Positions 28,707-35,897 of a DNA stretch of 64,000 nt are shown piece after piece. A program made the translations under genes and the position numbers. The notes under the pieces were generated by a model. The model did not search any database. It was not told the DNA's origin and worked only from the letters and a program-made list of their open reading frames with translations. Within the stretch, counting starts at the first letter, position 1. Each line of letters starts with the position of its first letter. Location of the stretch: the NCBI GenBank assembly GCA_017893485.1, contig JACEHZ010000208.1, positions 62,001-126,000 on the forward strand, given 5' to 3'. This stretch comes from Hemerocallis citrina (Eukaryota > Streptophyta > Magnoliopsida > Asparagales > Asphodelaceae).

Positions 28707-31136
28707 TTTGAATTTGTGTGAATTTCAAATGATTTGATTTTATATATTTAGACTAATTTAGATGTGTAGATCAATGTGAATGGTTCGGAAGGTCGAGTGC
28801 ACACGTCGTGTGCACCATAGGTGATGCACAACGGAAGACCCCCCCCCCCCCCACATATATATATATATATATATTTGTATATTTATAAAATAACAATAAT
28901 AATTATTATTATTCTATGACAAATGTTCCGTTCTGCACTAGGCCTCCGTGTGCACTCGGCCTTTCCGGCTTTGTATTGACGATCCGAACCGTTCACATTG
29001 ATCTACACATCTAAATTAGTCTAAATATGTAAAATCAAATTATTTGAAGTTTATTTGCCCATCCATCATGTGACTAAAAAACCACGATTTTCAGCCATAC
29101 AATTTTGTAACACTTCAATGGATGGGCAAATGAATTTCAAATGATTGATTTTACATATTTAGACTAATTTTGATGTGTAGATCAATGTGAACGGTTTGGA
29201 TCGTCGATACAAAGGCGGGAAGGCCGAATGCACACGGAGGCCTAGTGCACAACGGAACATTACTCATTATTATATAATATTATATATATTATTTTATATT
29301 TATTTTCTTTTTTGTTAGTTTTTTTTATAATTATATTTTTTTCAATCAAAGCCTTAAATTTGCGGGGAAATGAAAGAATATAGCATTGCTATATGCATGC
29401 CATTTCAAATTTGGCAACCCAAATGAGAGGTTGATGTGGGGGGATTTTGCCATTTGGGTTGCCAAATTTGGAATTGGCATAGCAAATAGCCATTGGTGTG
29501 GATGCTCTTAGGTAGCTATTTGTAACATCTAGTTAATTTGCGTATGGGTGGTGAGTTTATCATTAGCGTTTCAAATATCAGCCATTATATTGTTCTTAAT
29601 GGCCCAATTTGGCAGATATTGGATATATCAGTTATCGTTCAATATTAGCCGTTTCTTTAATACTACTTGCTGAATATTTTTTTCTTGAGTTATTTATTTA
29701 CTCTGAAAACAAGATGAGGGAAAAGAAGGGATGGTAGATAAATTTCAAAGAGGCCTATAACTCGAGAGGTCAATTTTATGTGAACTTTTTTCTTTAATTG
29801 AGTATAGTTTCAGTGTATTGTTTTGTGAAAAGAGGATATCATTATGGCCTCCTTTCTTTTTCTGTCGTAGTTTCCTATAAGGATTTTGGGTGCATGCTTA
29901 GCTTCCAAGTTAGCTTGCGTTGTCTGTGATGTATAGTGTAAGTAATACGTATGTAAATGTTATCACATATAGGACATATTTTCATCGAGAAAACGGAAGG
30001 AAAGGTGGCATAGGAGGCATCTTAAAAAATCCTACCCCCTCCCATATGTATAATCCAAGCCGTTCAAAGTATTCAACATGTCATACAACACAAGCGACTG
30101 AAATATTATTGAAGTTGAATGTGTTTTGCCCATGTATTTAATGATTGTAATAGTTGTATTGCTGAAAAACCGTTCTTTTTGCAACCTCTTGATGAATGGG
30201 CAAAAACACATTCAAATTTAGTAATTTTTCTTCACTGGATAGTTTATGATGAGAAGATCAACTTGAACAACAATGCTGATCGTGAATTTTGGTTGCAGGG
30301 ACTGGGTTTCTTAGTGCGCCAAATTCCTTATGTCATCATAGGACCCCCCACCCCCACACCCCCTATCCTCATTTTCATCCGATATGGCAACCTTATATTT
30401 TAGATAATCACCATATATTCCCAATATCTGACATCTGGTATGAAAAGTTTTCATCCTATATATAAGTCCTTGTTGATCATTGATTGAGTATTTGTCAGTT
30501 TTTAAAATCTGAGATCAAACTGAATTATTATGAACCTGTGCAAACAAATTTGCCTGGTTTATGTCAGGCGATCAGCCATTCCCCGAACATGCTCAGTGAA
30601 TAATTTGAAGAAATGTTGTCATTGACATTTTCATGCTTCTAATCAGACCATGAGATGTCATTAGTGAATAATCTATTTGACTGCTCTCTTTTGGTTGAAG
30701 CTTTCATTACAAAGCAGTTATACTTCGATATATCTATTGTGTCATGGAATTGTAGTTCACAGCTGTTTAAGTTAATAATACATAATAGCATCATGCCATC
30801 CATGTTTAAGTTTGACAATTTAATTAAAATTTTCCGCTGCAGGAGTTCTCTATCGAGCCCCAAGGAGTAGTGGGATTGACCAAGCCTCAAGCCCTCCTCC
30901 GACACATGCAGGGACACTCAATCCAGTGCATAGCCTCAGGTGGTCAAGCGCCAAATCTCAAGTTCTTTTTCTTTGCTCAAAGGGCTGAGGAACCTCCAGC
31001 ATTCTTTCTTGTCGAGTGTCTCATCAACACCTCAACTGGAAAGGCACAGGTCAAGGTCAAGGCTGACGATTCAAGCATCTCTGATGCTTTTGCCACTTTG
31101 TTTCAGTCTGCACTTTCAAAATTTGCGCTCCCTTAG
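2538..31136 (+). CDS. AP4B: AP-4 complex beta subunit (beta-adaptin), 3' three quarters of gene
   Basis: Exons: 2538-2736, 4986-5214, 5338-5504, 5632-5841, 17134-17244, 17348-17524, 17891-18331 and 30843-31136. They join in frame through GT-AG introns and encode about 608 residues ending in a stop at 31134-31136. The plant protein is about 840 residues, so roughly 230 N-terminal residues lie left of the window. AP-4 is a clathrin-independent coat adaptor at the trans-Golgi network; in Arabidopsis it is linked to vacuolar sorting. The sequence shows the helical adaptin trunk (exons 1-6), an acidic and Pro-rich hinge with DDLLGLGLG (exon 7) and the C-terminal appendage (exon 8). I recognise it by close resemblance to the Arabidopsis AP-4 beta subunit rather than AP-1/2 beta. 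All exons look intact, with no stops or frameshifts, so the gene is probably functional despite two giant introns. Confidence 0.95.
2737..4985 (+). other. AP4B intron, 2.25 kb
   Basis: Bounded by GTATCA and TTCTGGTAG. It holds a threefold short tandem repeat built on TTTATATTCCTGCAG at 2981-3050 (spacing about 24-26 bp) and a TTA microsatellite at 3863-3890. There is a diverged internal duplication: segments near 4432-4660 and 4768-4888 share 'GTGAATATGATA', 'GTGCTTGTCAG' and 'GGTACTGTATGTGGATGC'. No gene is visible. Confidence 0.7.
4986..5214 (+). CDS. AP4B: AP4B exon, trunk domain
   Basis: Encodes VYERIKAPLLTLVSTGS through ESNTYEI plus the first base of a valine codon. The split codon is completed in the next exon (EI-V-TELCEY). 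Donor is GTAAAG. The conserved KHFYCQY and YVKKLKLEMLTA segments of plant AP-4 beta are present. Confidence 0.95.
5338..5504 (+). CDS. AP4B: AP4B exon, trunk domain
   Basis: Encodes TELCEYAANVDIPIARESI through YVTAETL after a TTTTTGCAG acceptor; the donor is GTGAGT. This is the most conserved part of the beta-adaptin trunk (ARESIRAVGKIA). The flanking introns are only 123 and 127 bp, in contrast to the giant introns further on. Confidence 0.95.
5632..5841 (+). CDS. AP4B: AP4B exon, trunk domain
   Basis: Seventy codons, VLVKDLLRKYPQWSHDC through NWDEEHAAE, phase 0 at both ends. The donor at 5842 (GTAATT) opens an 11.3-kb intron. The reading frame continues with VKLHLLTA at 17134, as in other plant AP-4 beta proteins. 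Confidence 0.95.
6030..6370. repeat. GGGTC/GACCC-rich imperfect repeat
   Basis: Runs of CCGGACCCGACCC-like and complementary GGGTCCGGGTCC-like words alternate with short AT-rich gaps. The type is common in plant intergenic DNA. I see no clear ends, target duplication or reading frame, so the element class is unknown. Confidence 0.5.
8723..9045. repeat. Tandem duplication, about 161 bp x 2
   Basis: The segment starting AAAATACTAAATAATG near 8727 recurs near 8888 with very few differences, including the shared 'GGTGAGCATGTTATAGAC' and 'GAAGTAGAAGT' words. It lies inside the left arm of the fold-back LTR unit and seems to be a recent slippage or unequal-crossover event. Confidence 0.8.
10066..10125. 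repeat. Short tandem repeat, two copies of about 28 bp
   Basis: The phrase AAAATAATTAACAATTATTT occurs twice in a row, directly after an LTR-like TGTAATATCCCC start. It lies in the centre of the fold-back unit. A second small duplication of about 32 bp is at 10470-10530 (TAAAATTGGAGGGACACC twice). Confidence 0.75.
11098..11579. mobile_element. Non-autonomous hAT-type element, 466 bp
   Basis: The insert 11106-11571 begins CAGTGTAGTCGAAGGCG and ends CGCCTTCGACTACACTG, a 17-bp inverted repeat. It is flanked by CTTCCAGT (11098-11105) and CTTCTAGT (11572-11579). An 8-bp duplication and CAGTG ends fit the hAT superfamily. The element interrupts the right terminal sequence of the fold-back LTR unit; removing it rejoins the expected terminus. 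No transposase is encoded, and the ends are rich in GGCGC. Confidence 0.8.
13405..13640. repeat. Tandem AACTTGRTCGGTAA array in LTR A
   Basis: Roughly a dozen imperfect copies of AACTTGATCGGTAA or AACTTGGTCGGTAA occur here, some separated by CATGTAATT. The matching part of LTR B (54720-54850) has a related but different CAAGTTGCAAGTTTACA array, so this tract evolves fast within the family. Confidence 0.8.
14820..15035. repeat. GATC-dense tract in LTR A
   Basis: About 20 GATC words occur in some 215 bp, often within palindromes such as ATCGATGATC-like strings. The same position in LTR B (53930-54260) is also GATC-dense. It is a family feature, not coding. Confidence 0.8.
17134..17244 (+). CDS. 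AP4B: AP4B exon, trunk domain
   Basis: Thirty-seven codons, VKLHLLTAVMKCFFKRPP through AGLADSHQ, phase 0 at both ends, between CTTGGCAG and GTATGA. It is a small exon stranded about 11.3 kb from the previous one, yet fully intact. Confidence 0.95.
17348..17524 (+). CDS. AP4B: AP4B exon, end of trunk domain
   Basis: Fifty-nine codons, DVHDRALFYYRLLQYDV through NSLSVVYQK, phase 0. It contains the conserved FADTQSSEIKDR segment of plant AP-4 beta. Acceptor ATTGCAG, donor GTGTTC. Confidence 0.95.
17891..18331 (+). CDS. AP4B: AP4B exon, hinge and start of appendage
   Basis: This 147-codon exon runs from PSYMFTDKEHRGPFEF to WAQLAISLSQ. After the first 15 residues it is low-conservation, acidic and Ser-rich, as expected of an adaptin hinge, and holds the DDLLGLGLG motif followed by a Pro-rich PPAPPPP run. 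The end begins the appendage domain. The donor at 18332 (GTTTTG) opens a 12.5-kb intron. Confidence 0.95.
19820..19866 (+). repeat. Second LTR-end plus primer-binding motif inside the miniature element
   Basis: GAGCGGAGCCCGGGGCATTACA followed by AATAGCATCAGAGC repeats the 5' LTR terminus and primer-binding region (19446-19480) in the middle of the internal domain. It suggests the internal domain was rebuilt by template switching or recombination between related elements. Confidence 0.75.
20187..20370. mobile_element. Small palindromic element in AT microsatellite, copy 1
   Basis: Ends AGCAATGATCCATTGCAAA and TTTGCAATGGAGCATTGCT are inverted. The inside repeats GCCGTTGTT and its complement with GGTTATA spacers. 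The left side is a long TA run (about 20121-20186) and the right side is CT then TATATA. It matches the 22256-22480 copy. It sits inside the 3' LTR of the miniature retrotransposon. Confidence 0.8.
22150..23130. mobile_element. GATTAATCG-rich element with 12-bp inverted ends
   Basis: GCAGTTAAAATC near 22155 is matched by GATTTTAACTGC near 23117. Just inside both ends lie clusters of CGATTAATC and its variants (22190-22235; 22955-23110), forming many short palindromes. I could not find a clean target duplication. Copy 2 of the small palindromic element is nested within it. The middle (22620-22900) is GC-richer with no convincing frame. Confidence 0.5.
22256..22480. mobile_element. Small palindromic element in AT microsatellite, copy 2
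   Basis: A 225-bp element with inverted ends GAGCAATGCTCCATTGCAAA and TTTGCAATGGAGCACTGCTC. It is flanked on both sides by TATATA runs, like copy 1. Internal AACAACGGC/GCCGTTGTT palindromes repeat four times. Non-coding; probably mobilised by an unknown transposase that prefers TA repeats. Confidence 0.85.
23200..25520 (-). pseudogene. Decayed Ty1/Copia polyprotein
   Basis: Read on the minus strand from right to left, pieces appear in Copia order. First comes a protease-like WIIDSDTSEYV (about 25300), where the usual DSGA is DSDT. Then a GAG-pre-integrase RHRRLRHPS (about 24960), then integrase core pieces at 24480-24900 (CKHHRVFYPG, RYFVTFITDFSRMTW, SDNAKEY and YTPQQN). The start of reverse transcriptase follows (GWTAAMNEEIYALQHNGTW near 23500, then LDVKNAFLN near 23230). 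Frameshifts and stops separate them, and the rest of RT and RNase H is missing. No LTR pair was found. It is inactive and lies antisense inside an AP4B intron. Confidence 0.85.
23621..24028. repeat. 204-bp tandem duplication in the Copia remnant
   Basis: The block starting ATGGTCAGTTTAGAAG at 23621 recurs at 23825, and both copies run through TTCTGACATAAACCTGAA with only a few base differences. It falls in the linker just upstream of the RT domain and arose after or late in the element's decay. Confidence 0.85.
25640..25985. other. G-rich low-complexity stretch
   Basis: Repeated GGGTTGCGGGTTGCAGG-type words and GGGGGGG runs, ending near a GAGAGA tract (26030-26043). Frames on either strand are Pro- or Gly-rich by composition only. 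It may be the leader of the neighbouring Copia remnant, but nothing proves this. Confidence 0.4.
27340..27395. repeat. GA dinucleotide microsatellite
   Basis: An uninterrupted AG repeat of about 27 units within an AT-rich part of the AP4B intron, about 80 bp left of the outer Tourist-like element. Confidence 0.95.
27532..28196. mobile_element. Inner Tourist-like element with palindromic CGGACG modules
   Basis: GAGCATCTGTAGTCGTTAGG near 27533 pairs with CCAACGACTACAGATGCT near 28193. Inside, at about 27645-28100, five modules of the type AACGGACG..AATCATTT..CGTCCG follow one another, each a 25-35 bp imperfect palindrome. The outer arms carry CCAAATTTTGG. A partial duplicate of the right part follows at 28200-28440. 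Confidence 0.65.
28084..28440. repeat. Local duplication of element end, about 180 bp
   Basis: The block with 'GTTCATCTAAAACTCAAATT', 'TATAGCCAACGA' and 'AAAAAGGAGATGTTCTACACC' occurs around 28130-28230 and again around 28265-28420, with some internal changes. It is probably duplicated during insertion or repair of the inner element. Confidence 0.7.
28440..28700. repeat. AT-rich microsatellite tract
   Basis: TATA/TAATA repeats, with an uninterrupted AT run at about 28633-28700. No gene. Confidence 0.95.
28712..28838. repeat. Single arm of the 28919-29270 inverted-repeat element
   Basis: This segment (GAATTTCAAATGATT through GATGCACAACGGAAG) matches the right arm of the neighbouring element at about 29132-29262, but has diverged and ends in a run of 14 C at 28839-28852. 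It is probably a broken older copy. Confidence 0.7.
28919..29270. mobile_element. Inverted-repeat miniature element, about 350 bp
   Basis: Arms of about 130 bp are reverse complements: the left begins AATGTTCCGTTCTGCACTAG and the right ends CTAGTGCACAACGGAACATT. A near-duplicate ATTATTCTAT (left) and ATTATTATAT (right) flanks it, so a 9-10 bp Mutator-like duplication is possible but lies in low-complexity DNA. The whole element could fold into one hairpin. Confidence 0.7.
30843..31136 (+). CDS. AP4B: AP4B last exon, C-terminal appendage
   Basis: Encodes EFSIEPQGVVGLTKPQALL through FQSALSKFALP and a TAG stop. This is the beta-adaptin appendage C-terminal subdomain, with the conserved HSIQCIASGGQ and KFFFFAQ segments of plant AP-4 beta. 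In AP complexes the appendage recruits accessory proteins. Join to the previous exon is phase 0. Confidence 0.95.
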   Translation, partial: EFSIEPQGVVGLTKPQALLRHMQGHSIQCIASGGQAPNLKFFFFAQRAEEPPAFFLVECLINTSTGKAQVKVKADDSSISDAFATLFQSALSKFALP

Positions 31137-32118
31137 TTTCTTTTTCAATGGAGACAATAAACGACCACTGTAAGGGAGTGGCGCCGCTTTATACTTGTAC
31201 CTGTAATACAATAAGGTTGTGGTGTACCGGATAGAGATGTATGAATGGAAGGAAAAGGTGTTAAAAATGTTTACGGCCTTAGATTTTGTTGAATTTCCTG
31301 TTTGTAAAAGAAAGAAGAAAAAAAAGATTATAGAAGGTGCTGGGTATTGGATTCTCATTTGTTTGGGGACTGTTGATAGTGAATTTTAACATGCATAACT
31401 TTTTACCTCATAAGATCTCTAATCTCTAATCTCTAATATTATAATGGGAGAGTTGGGGTTGTCATTTGTAGACATTCATTCAATCATTTGATTTTAACCA
31501 TTCATTTTTAAGTGGGAATTATATTAACAATTCATTTACTTAATTATTGTTAGTTATCATAATATCCTGAAACTTCAAATTTATTTACAACATAATTATT
31601 TTCAAGTGTAACTCATATAAAATAAAAGTTTGTGCCACTAGGAGTAATATGTAAAGAGTATGTGATGAGCAAAGAGAGGTCTCATGTATTACGTCTAATT
31701 ATTTAATATATAAAAAAATAATTAGAACCCGTGGATCGCAGTGGAAATTTACTACTGATTAAAGTTTGTGTCATACTGCATGCATTTTTCTTGGGTCCTG
31801 GAAAAACAATCCTCAGATCCAGCCTAAATGTGAACAAGCAAAAAGTTTTATAAAGTCGTGAGGAAAGCAACTTACTTAGAAGTGGAGGTTTAGATTAGGA
31901 AAAAGGGTGAATAATATTTTGCTTTATTGTTGGTGAATAGGGCTGTACCCTTACGCACACTTTCAAAGAGATTGGAGTAAGCAGAATTCGAATCCCTGAG
32001 TCTTGACCTTTTGCTCTTGCCCACAACCACTAAATTATAAGGGCAATTACATGTTGATTTTATTAGTCTTTGAAATTTCTTTATAGCTATCTTTCCATAT
32101 ATACTTCACAGAAACTAA
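31137..32118. other. AP4B 3' UTR and intergenic DNA
   Basis: An AATAAA at 31156-31161, 20 bp after the stop, is a plausible but early polyadenylation signal; another AT-rich stretch follows to about 31330. The rest is AT-rich intergenic sequence. A short tRNA-like string (GAATTCGAATCCCTG, near 31986) may be part of an old SINE. No gene is seen. Confidence 0.6.
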
Positions 32119-32127
32119 CAAATATAG

Positions 32128-32407
32128 GAATTTTTTCCCAAAACGCCCCATTTTTGCAAAGTTTTTTCCAAACCGCCCTACTTTTTTTTTTAATTCCCAA
32201 AGCGCCCCACTCGGTCTCTCAAAGACCGAGTCTAGTGCAAATAGACTCGGTCTTTGAAAGACCGAGTCTTGCGCTTTGAAAATTCAAAGAGCAAGACTCG
32301 GTCTTTCAAAGACCGAGTCTATTTGCACTAGACTCGGTCTTTGAGAGACCGAGTCTTTACTCTGCGTTTTTTAAAGCGCAGATCCCCTTTCTTTCTTCTT
32401 CTTCTTC
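32128..32407 (+). repeat. Left TIR of the MULE with four palindromes
   Basis: Starts GAATTTTTTCCCAAAACGCC. Palindromes with 12-bp arms GACTCGGTCTTT / AAAGACCGAGTC and one centre base lie at 32209-32233, 32244-32268, 32295-32319 and 32331-32355, some with one or two changes. They are followed by a small hairpin (GCGTTTTTTAAAGCGC) and a CT-rich tract that leads toward the PMD gene. TIRs of MULEs normally carry transposase sites and promoters; that role here is inferred. Confidence 0.9.
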
Positions 32408-32678
32408 ACTTTCGATTGTTTTTTCTTTTCGCTCTTTCCCTCAACGAATCCGTCGCACTCTCCACTTTTCCGTTCGATTACTCTCTTAATCGAATGTTGA
32501 ACTTCCCAAAACCAATTACTTTCTAATTCATTTTCGATTTTACCAAATCCTATTCCCCAAAATCGATTCTTTCTTTAAACCCTAAACCCCGAATACCCAT
32601 AATTGGAAGATTTCGGTTGTACTGGTCAAGCTCTTCTTGCCAATTTCGTCTTCGTCTTCGGATTCTCCCACTTGTTAG

Positions 32679-33708
32679 GTATATTTCTTAAGCATTTCCT
32701 AAGCAAAATTTGTGTTAGTGTTGATGCTATTGTGAAGTTCATTAGTTGAATTTGACTTATTGTTGACAAAGTAGATTAGTAGGAGTTGAGTTTATTGATG
32801 TTCCAAATGAATTTTGCTGTTTGTTTCGCGGGTGAGTTCCATCTGTACAAGTGAGTTCATTAGATGGAACTCACTTGAAGAAATTCACTTGTCCAAATGG
32901 AACTCACTTGTACAATTATGGGGACATCAATAAACTCACTTCCAATTAGTGTAGATGGAACTCACTTGTACAGATATGTTCCAAATGAATTTATGTTCCA
33001 AACAAACACATTTAATTATCTTCCAAATTCTAGTTCATTAGTTTATTGATGTTATTTTCACTGTTAATTTTGCTTAGCATTGATGTTCCAAATGAAAGAG
33101 TTGAGTTATTGATGTTAAAAAACAAATAGTGAGCACTTCCTGATATTTGAAGTATCAGTATGTGCATTGGGTGATGGATGCATTGGGTGTGTTAATTCTG
33201 TCGGAAAAAACTGAAATATTATGGTGTTTATAATGATATAAGCATAATATTACATGGAAAGACTTTGACGATGATGGTATATGTTGAAGAAATAGTTGAG
33301 TTAATTTTAGTATTAATACCCAAATTTTGTTGAGTTATTGATTTTCAAAAAAGAAAGAGTTGAAAGAGTTGAAGTTGGAATGAATAGAATTCTGTTGAAA
33401 GAGTTGAAAGAAATATTGAGTTGAAAGAGTTCAATTTTGTATAGAATTTTGTTGAAAGAGTTGATAGAGTTATTGAAACCTTGTTGAATAGAATTTTGTT
33501 GTTGAATCAATTTTGTATATAATTCCATATAGTATGTGTTGAATCTAGTTTTTTAGAATTTTATAGAGTCTAGGTTATGTATAGAATTTGTTGAATTTGT
33601 TATACTCTAGTGTTTTGCTAAAATTAGAGAATGAACGGCTTTGTTATATATAATTTGTTTTTATATCTAGCTTTTGTGTAGTTAATAACATTTTTGTTGA
33701 ACTTGTAG
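32679..33708 (+). other. Predicted 5'-UTR intron of the PMD gene
   Basis: A TTAG|GTATAT donor at 32679 and CTTGTAG acceptor ending at 33708 would place the ATG 19 bp into the next exon. Inside are a 140-bp patch with copies of the transposase catalytic-motif DNA (32832-32971) and an AGTTGAAAG-rich repeat tract (33335-33500). The intron is inferred from splice signals only. Confidence 0.55.
32832..32971 (+). repeat. Copies of transposase catalytic-motif DNA, sense and antisense
   Basis: Positions 32945-32971 are identical over 27 bp to the complement of 38751-38777, the DNA encoding ISVDGTHLY around catalytic Asp497 of the transposase. Shorter sense copies lie at 32861-32877 and 32897-32913 (17 bp each). 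Antisense pieces at 32832-32844 and 32845-32858 could pair with them; the 13-bp stem GTGAGTTCCATCT / AGATGGAACTCAC is perfect. Confidence 0.85.
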
Positions 33709-33727
33709 GATTTGTAGTCTACTGTAA

Positions 33728-35897
33728 ATGGCACGCACAAGGGGTAACATGGAGGTAGGAGAAAGTAGTAGACCTCCACGTAATCGCGGTGGACGTGATC
33801 GTGGTCGTGGTCGTCGTGGTGGTCGTGCTTCTACCGATGCTACTAATGTAAGTAATTAAATGTTGATTCTAATAGAATTGTATTATATTTTTCGGTCTAC
33901 TGATGTAAATGTTATTGTTATATAGGTTGAATTCAATCCAAATGAGGCGGGCCCTTCGTCTTCATACATCCCTCCTGCAGGCCCCGGACCACTCGACCCT
34001 TCACTTCTCACTCTCCAGCCGATGCATCGATCGCAGTATGTTTGGAACGGCGAGGCTACGGAGTGCCGTTTTAGGACTGGGCATCCGCTACCTGTGCACC
34101 CACGCATACACGAGTTGCTTAGAGATTGTGGGTTCTACGGTATTTCCATGATGACATCCATCAAGTGCGATCGTCCACTTCTCGAAGCACTGCTTGAACG
34201 ATGGAGGCCCGAGACACACTCATTTCACCTGCCAGTCGGGGAGATGACGGTGACTTTACAAGACGTTGCTATACTAACCGGGCTTCCAATCGATGGAGAG
34301 GCAGTGACAGGATCGATGGACTTCGATCCCGTGTATCTCGTGGAGGAGTTCCTAGGGGTTGCAGTGGAAGCTGGCGCGATAAATGGGAAATTTATCCGCC
34401 TAAAGTGGTTGAAGGATACATTCAAAAATAGATTGAATGACGCTTCAACTGCAGCGGAGGTGGAGTGCTACTTTAGGGCATATGTTCTAACGCTATTCGG
34501 CACGGTCCTGTTTCCAAACTCAACCGGGAATACCGTAGCACTGATGTTCTTGCCCCTAATCGCCGATATAGGTAGGATCCGCCGTTTCAGTTGGGGCAGT
34601 GCAATTCTATCGGCACTGTATCGGAGTCTGTGTCTGTGCAGTATAGGTTCGAACCAGATGAATGGACCTCTAATTCTACTGCAGATATGGAGTTGGGAAC
34701 GGATTCACGTAGGTAGGCCCGTAGTACGGATCCAGTCCCAACATTGGAGAGTTCTTTCTGAAGATATAGACATGCTACCTCCGATTGGTGTGTATTGGAC
34801 AGGAAAACTGACATGGACGGCCAACCCCAACAGGTGCTTGACATACTACCGCGACGAGTTGGACAGGTTGGCCGCCGACTGTGTGGTGTGGACCCCGTAC
34901 ACAGAGGAGCGATTGATTCGGCTGCCACCTATCTGTACGTTCAGGCGTAATTTGTGGCTCACGAAAGCACCTCTAATCAACTTCGGGGTTGTTGAGTTCT
35001 ACTACCCCGATAGGGTCTTACGGCAGTTTGGTCTGCACCAGGGGATTCCAGTTACCGTGCCATTCAATGCCGAGATGCATAACATCACTGGAATGGGCCG
35101 TACACCGGGACACAACTGGGCCACTTGCTTCTTCGAATACGTTCAGAGATGGAACATTAACCGTTTCGAAGAGATCATCGTTGACACCCCACCTTTTGAC
35201 CTCTCCTTGCATGGTGTGTACTTGTCTTGGTACGAGAGAGTCACTAGACGGTTCATTTCCCCACCGTTGCAGGCTCCTGCCGGAGTCGTTGTACCGATAC
35301 GTCGACCGGGGACCGAACCAGTAGATGAGCATTCGGTGAGGTTGCCGATGTACCAACCAAAGGGATCCGCTATTCGTGGCTTTGTAAGTTTTAATGTTTC
35401 GTTTTAAATTTTCAAAATTTATATATCAATATGTTTTTATATATTTATGTGCATCTAATTCAACCTTTCATGTTTCTCAGTTGACCCAGACTTGGTCCCT
35501 TGCCAAGAAATGTGCTCATATGCTAAATAGCAACATCGCCGATCAGACGAAGGTTACTGTACGGGAGATGTTATCGTGTTGCCGTGCACAAGCTGATCTT
35601 GTGGGGGAGGGCGCAACATTAGATGCGATACTTAGGACCCCCACACATCGAACCGGCGGTCGTACCGGTCAACGACGAAAGAGAACTGTTCATAGGCCGC
35701 CACCTCAACCTCGAAGTGATTCGGAACACGAACAAGAAGCAGACCCTGATATTGAAGCACAAGGTGATGAAGAACAGCTCGTTGGGGATGAGATTGAAGA
35801 AGAGCCGGAGATCTCGTTGTCTGCACTGACACAGGCAACTCCCCATCGTCATAGACGACACAGAAGACCCCCAGTTTTCTTCACACCAGACCCTTGA
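33728..35897 (+). CDS. Plant mobile domain (PMD, aminotransferase-like) protein of the MULE
   Basis: Exons 33728-33847, 33926-35383 and 35481-35897 join through GTAAGT/TATATAG and GTAAGT/TTTCTCAG introns to a 664-residue protein. Residues about 20-33 are an RGG/RG-rich basic stretch, likely nuclear or nucleic-acid binding. Residues about 75-500 are the PMD fold, with WRPETHSFHLPVGEMTVTL and DVAILTGLPIDG as its signature. The C-terminus is basic (RRKRT) then acidic, ending PPVFFTPDP. PMD proteins occur in transposons and in domesticated Arabidopsis MAIN and MAIL1, which act in silencing and genome stability; the biochemical role is not settled. I chose the first ATG after the predicted leader intron. 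The gene is intact and convergent with the transposase. Confidence 0.85.

Larger units (their letters stand above)
27473..29511. mobile_element. Tourist-like (PIF/Harbinger) outer element, about 2 kb, nested
   Basis: GAGCATCCACACCAATGGC at 27476 is matched by GCCATTGGTGTGGATGCTC ending near 29508, with TTA on both outer sides. A TTA duplication plus GAGCATC ends fits PIF/Harbinger miniature elements. The interior is packed with later insertions: an inner element with GAGCATCTGTAGTCG ends, local duplications, AT microsatellites and another inverted-repeat element. No transposase is present. Confidence 0.75.
18332..30842 (+). other. AP4B giant intron, 12.5 kb, transposon-filled
   Basis: Donor GTTTTG at 18332; acceptor CCGCTGCAG ends at 30842. 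It holds a possible TIR element (18608-20725) enclosing the miniature LTR retrotransposon, a GATTAATCG-rich element (about 22150-23130), a decayed minus-strand Copia element, a G-rich stretch (25640-25980), a GA microsatellite and nested Tourist-like elements. The stretches 20726-22150, 26050-27335 and 29520-30842 look like plain AT-rich intron with no gene. Confidence 0.85.

Noticed and set aside
34201..35356. Frames of 66-113 residues on both strands inside the PMD gene
   Set aside because: Shadows of the real PMD frame in other phases.
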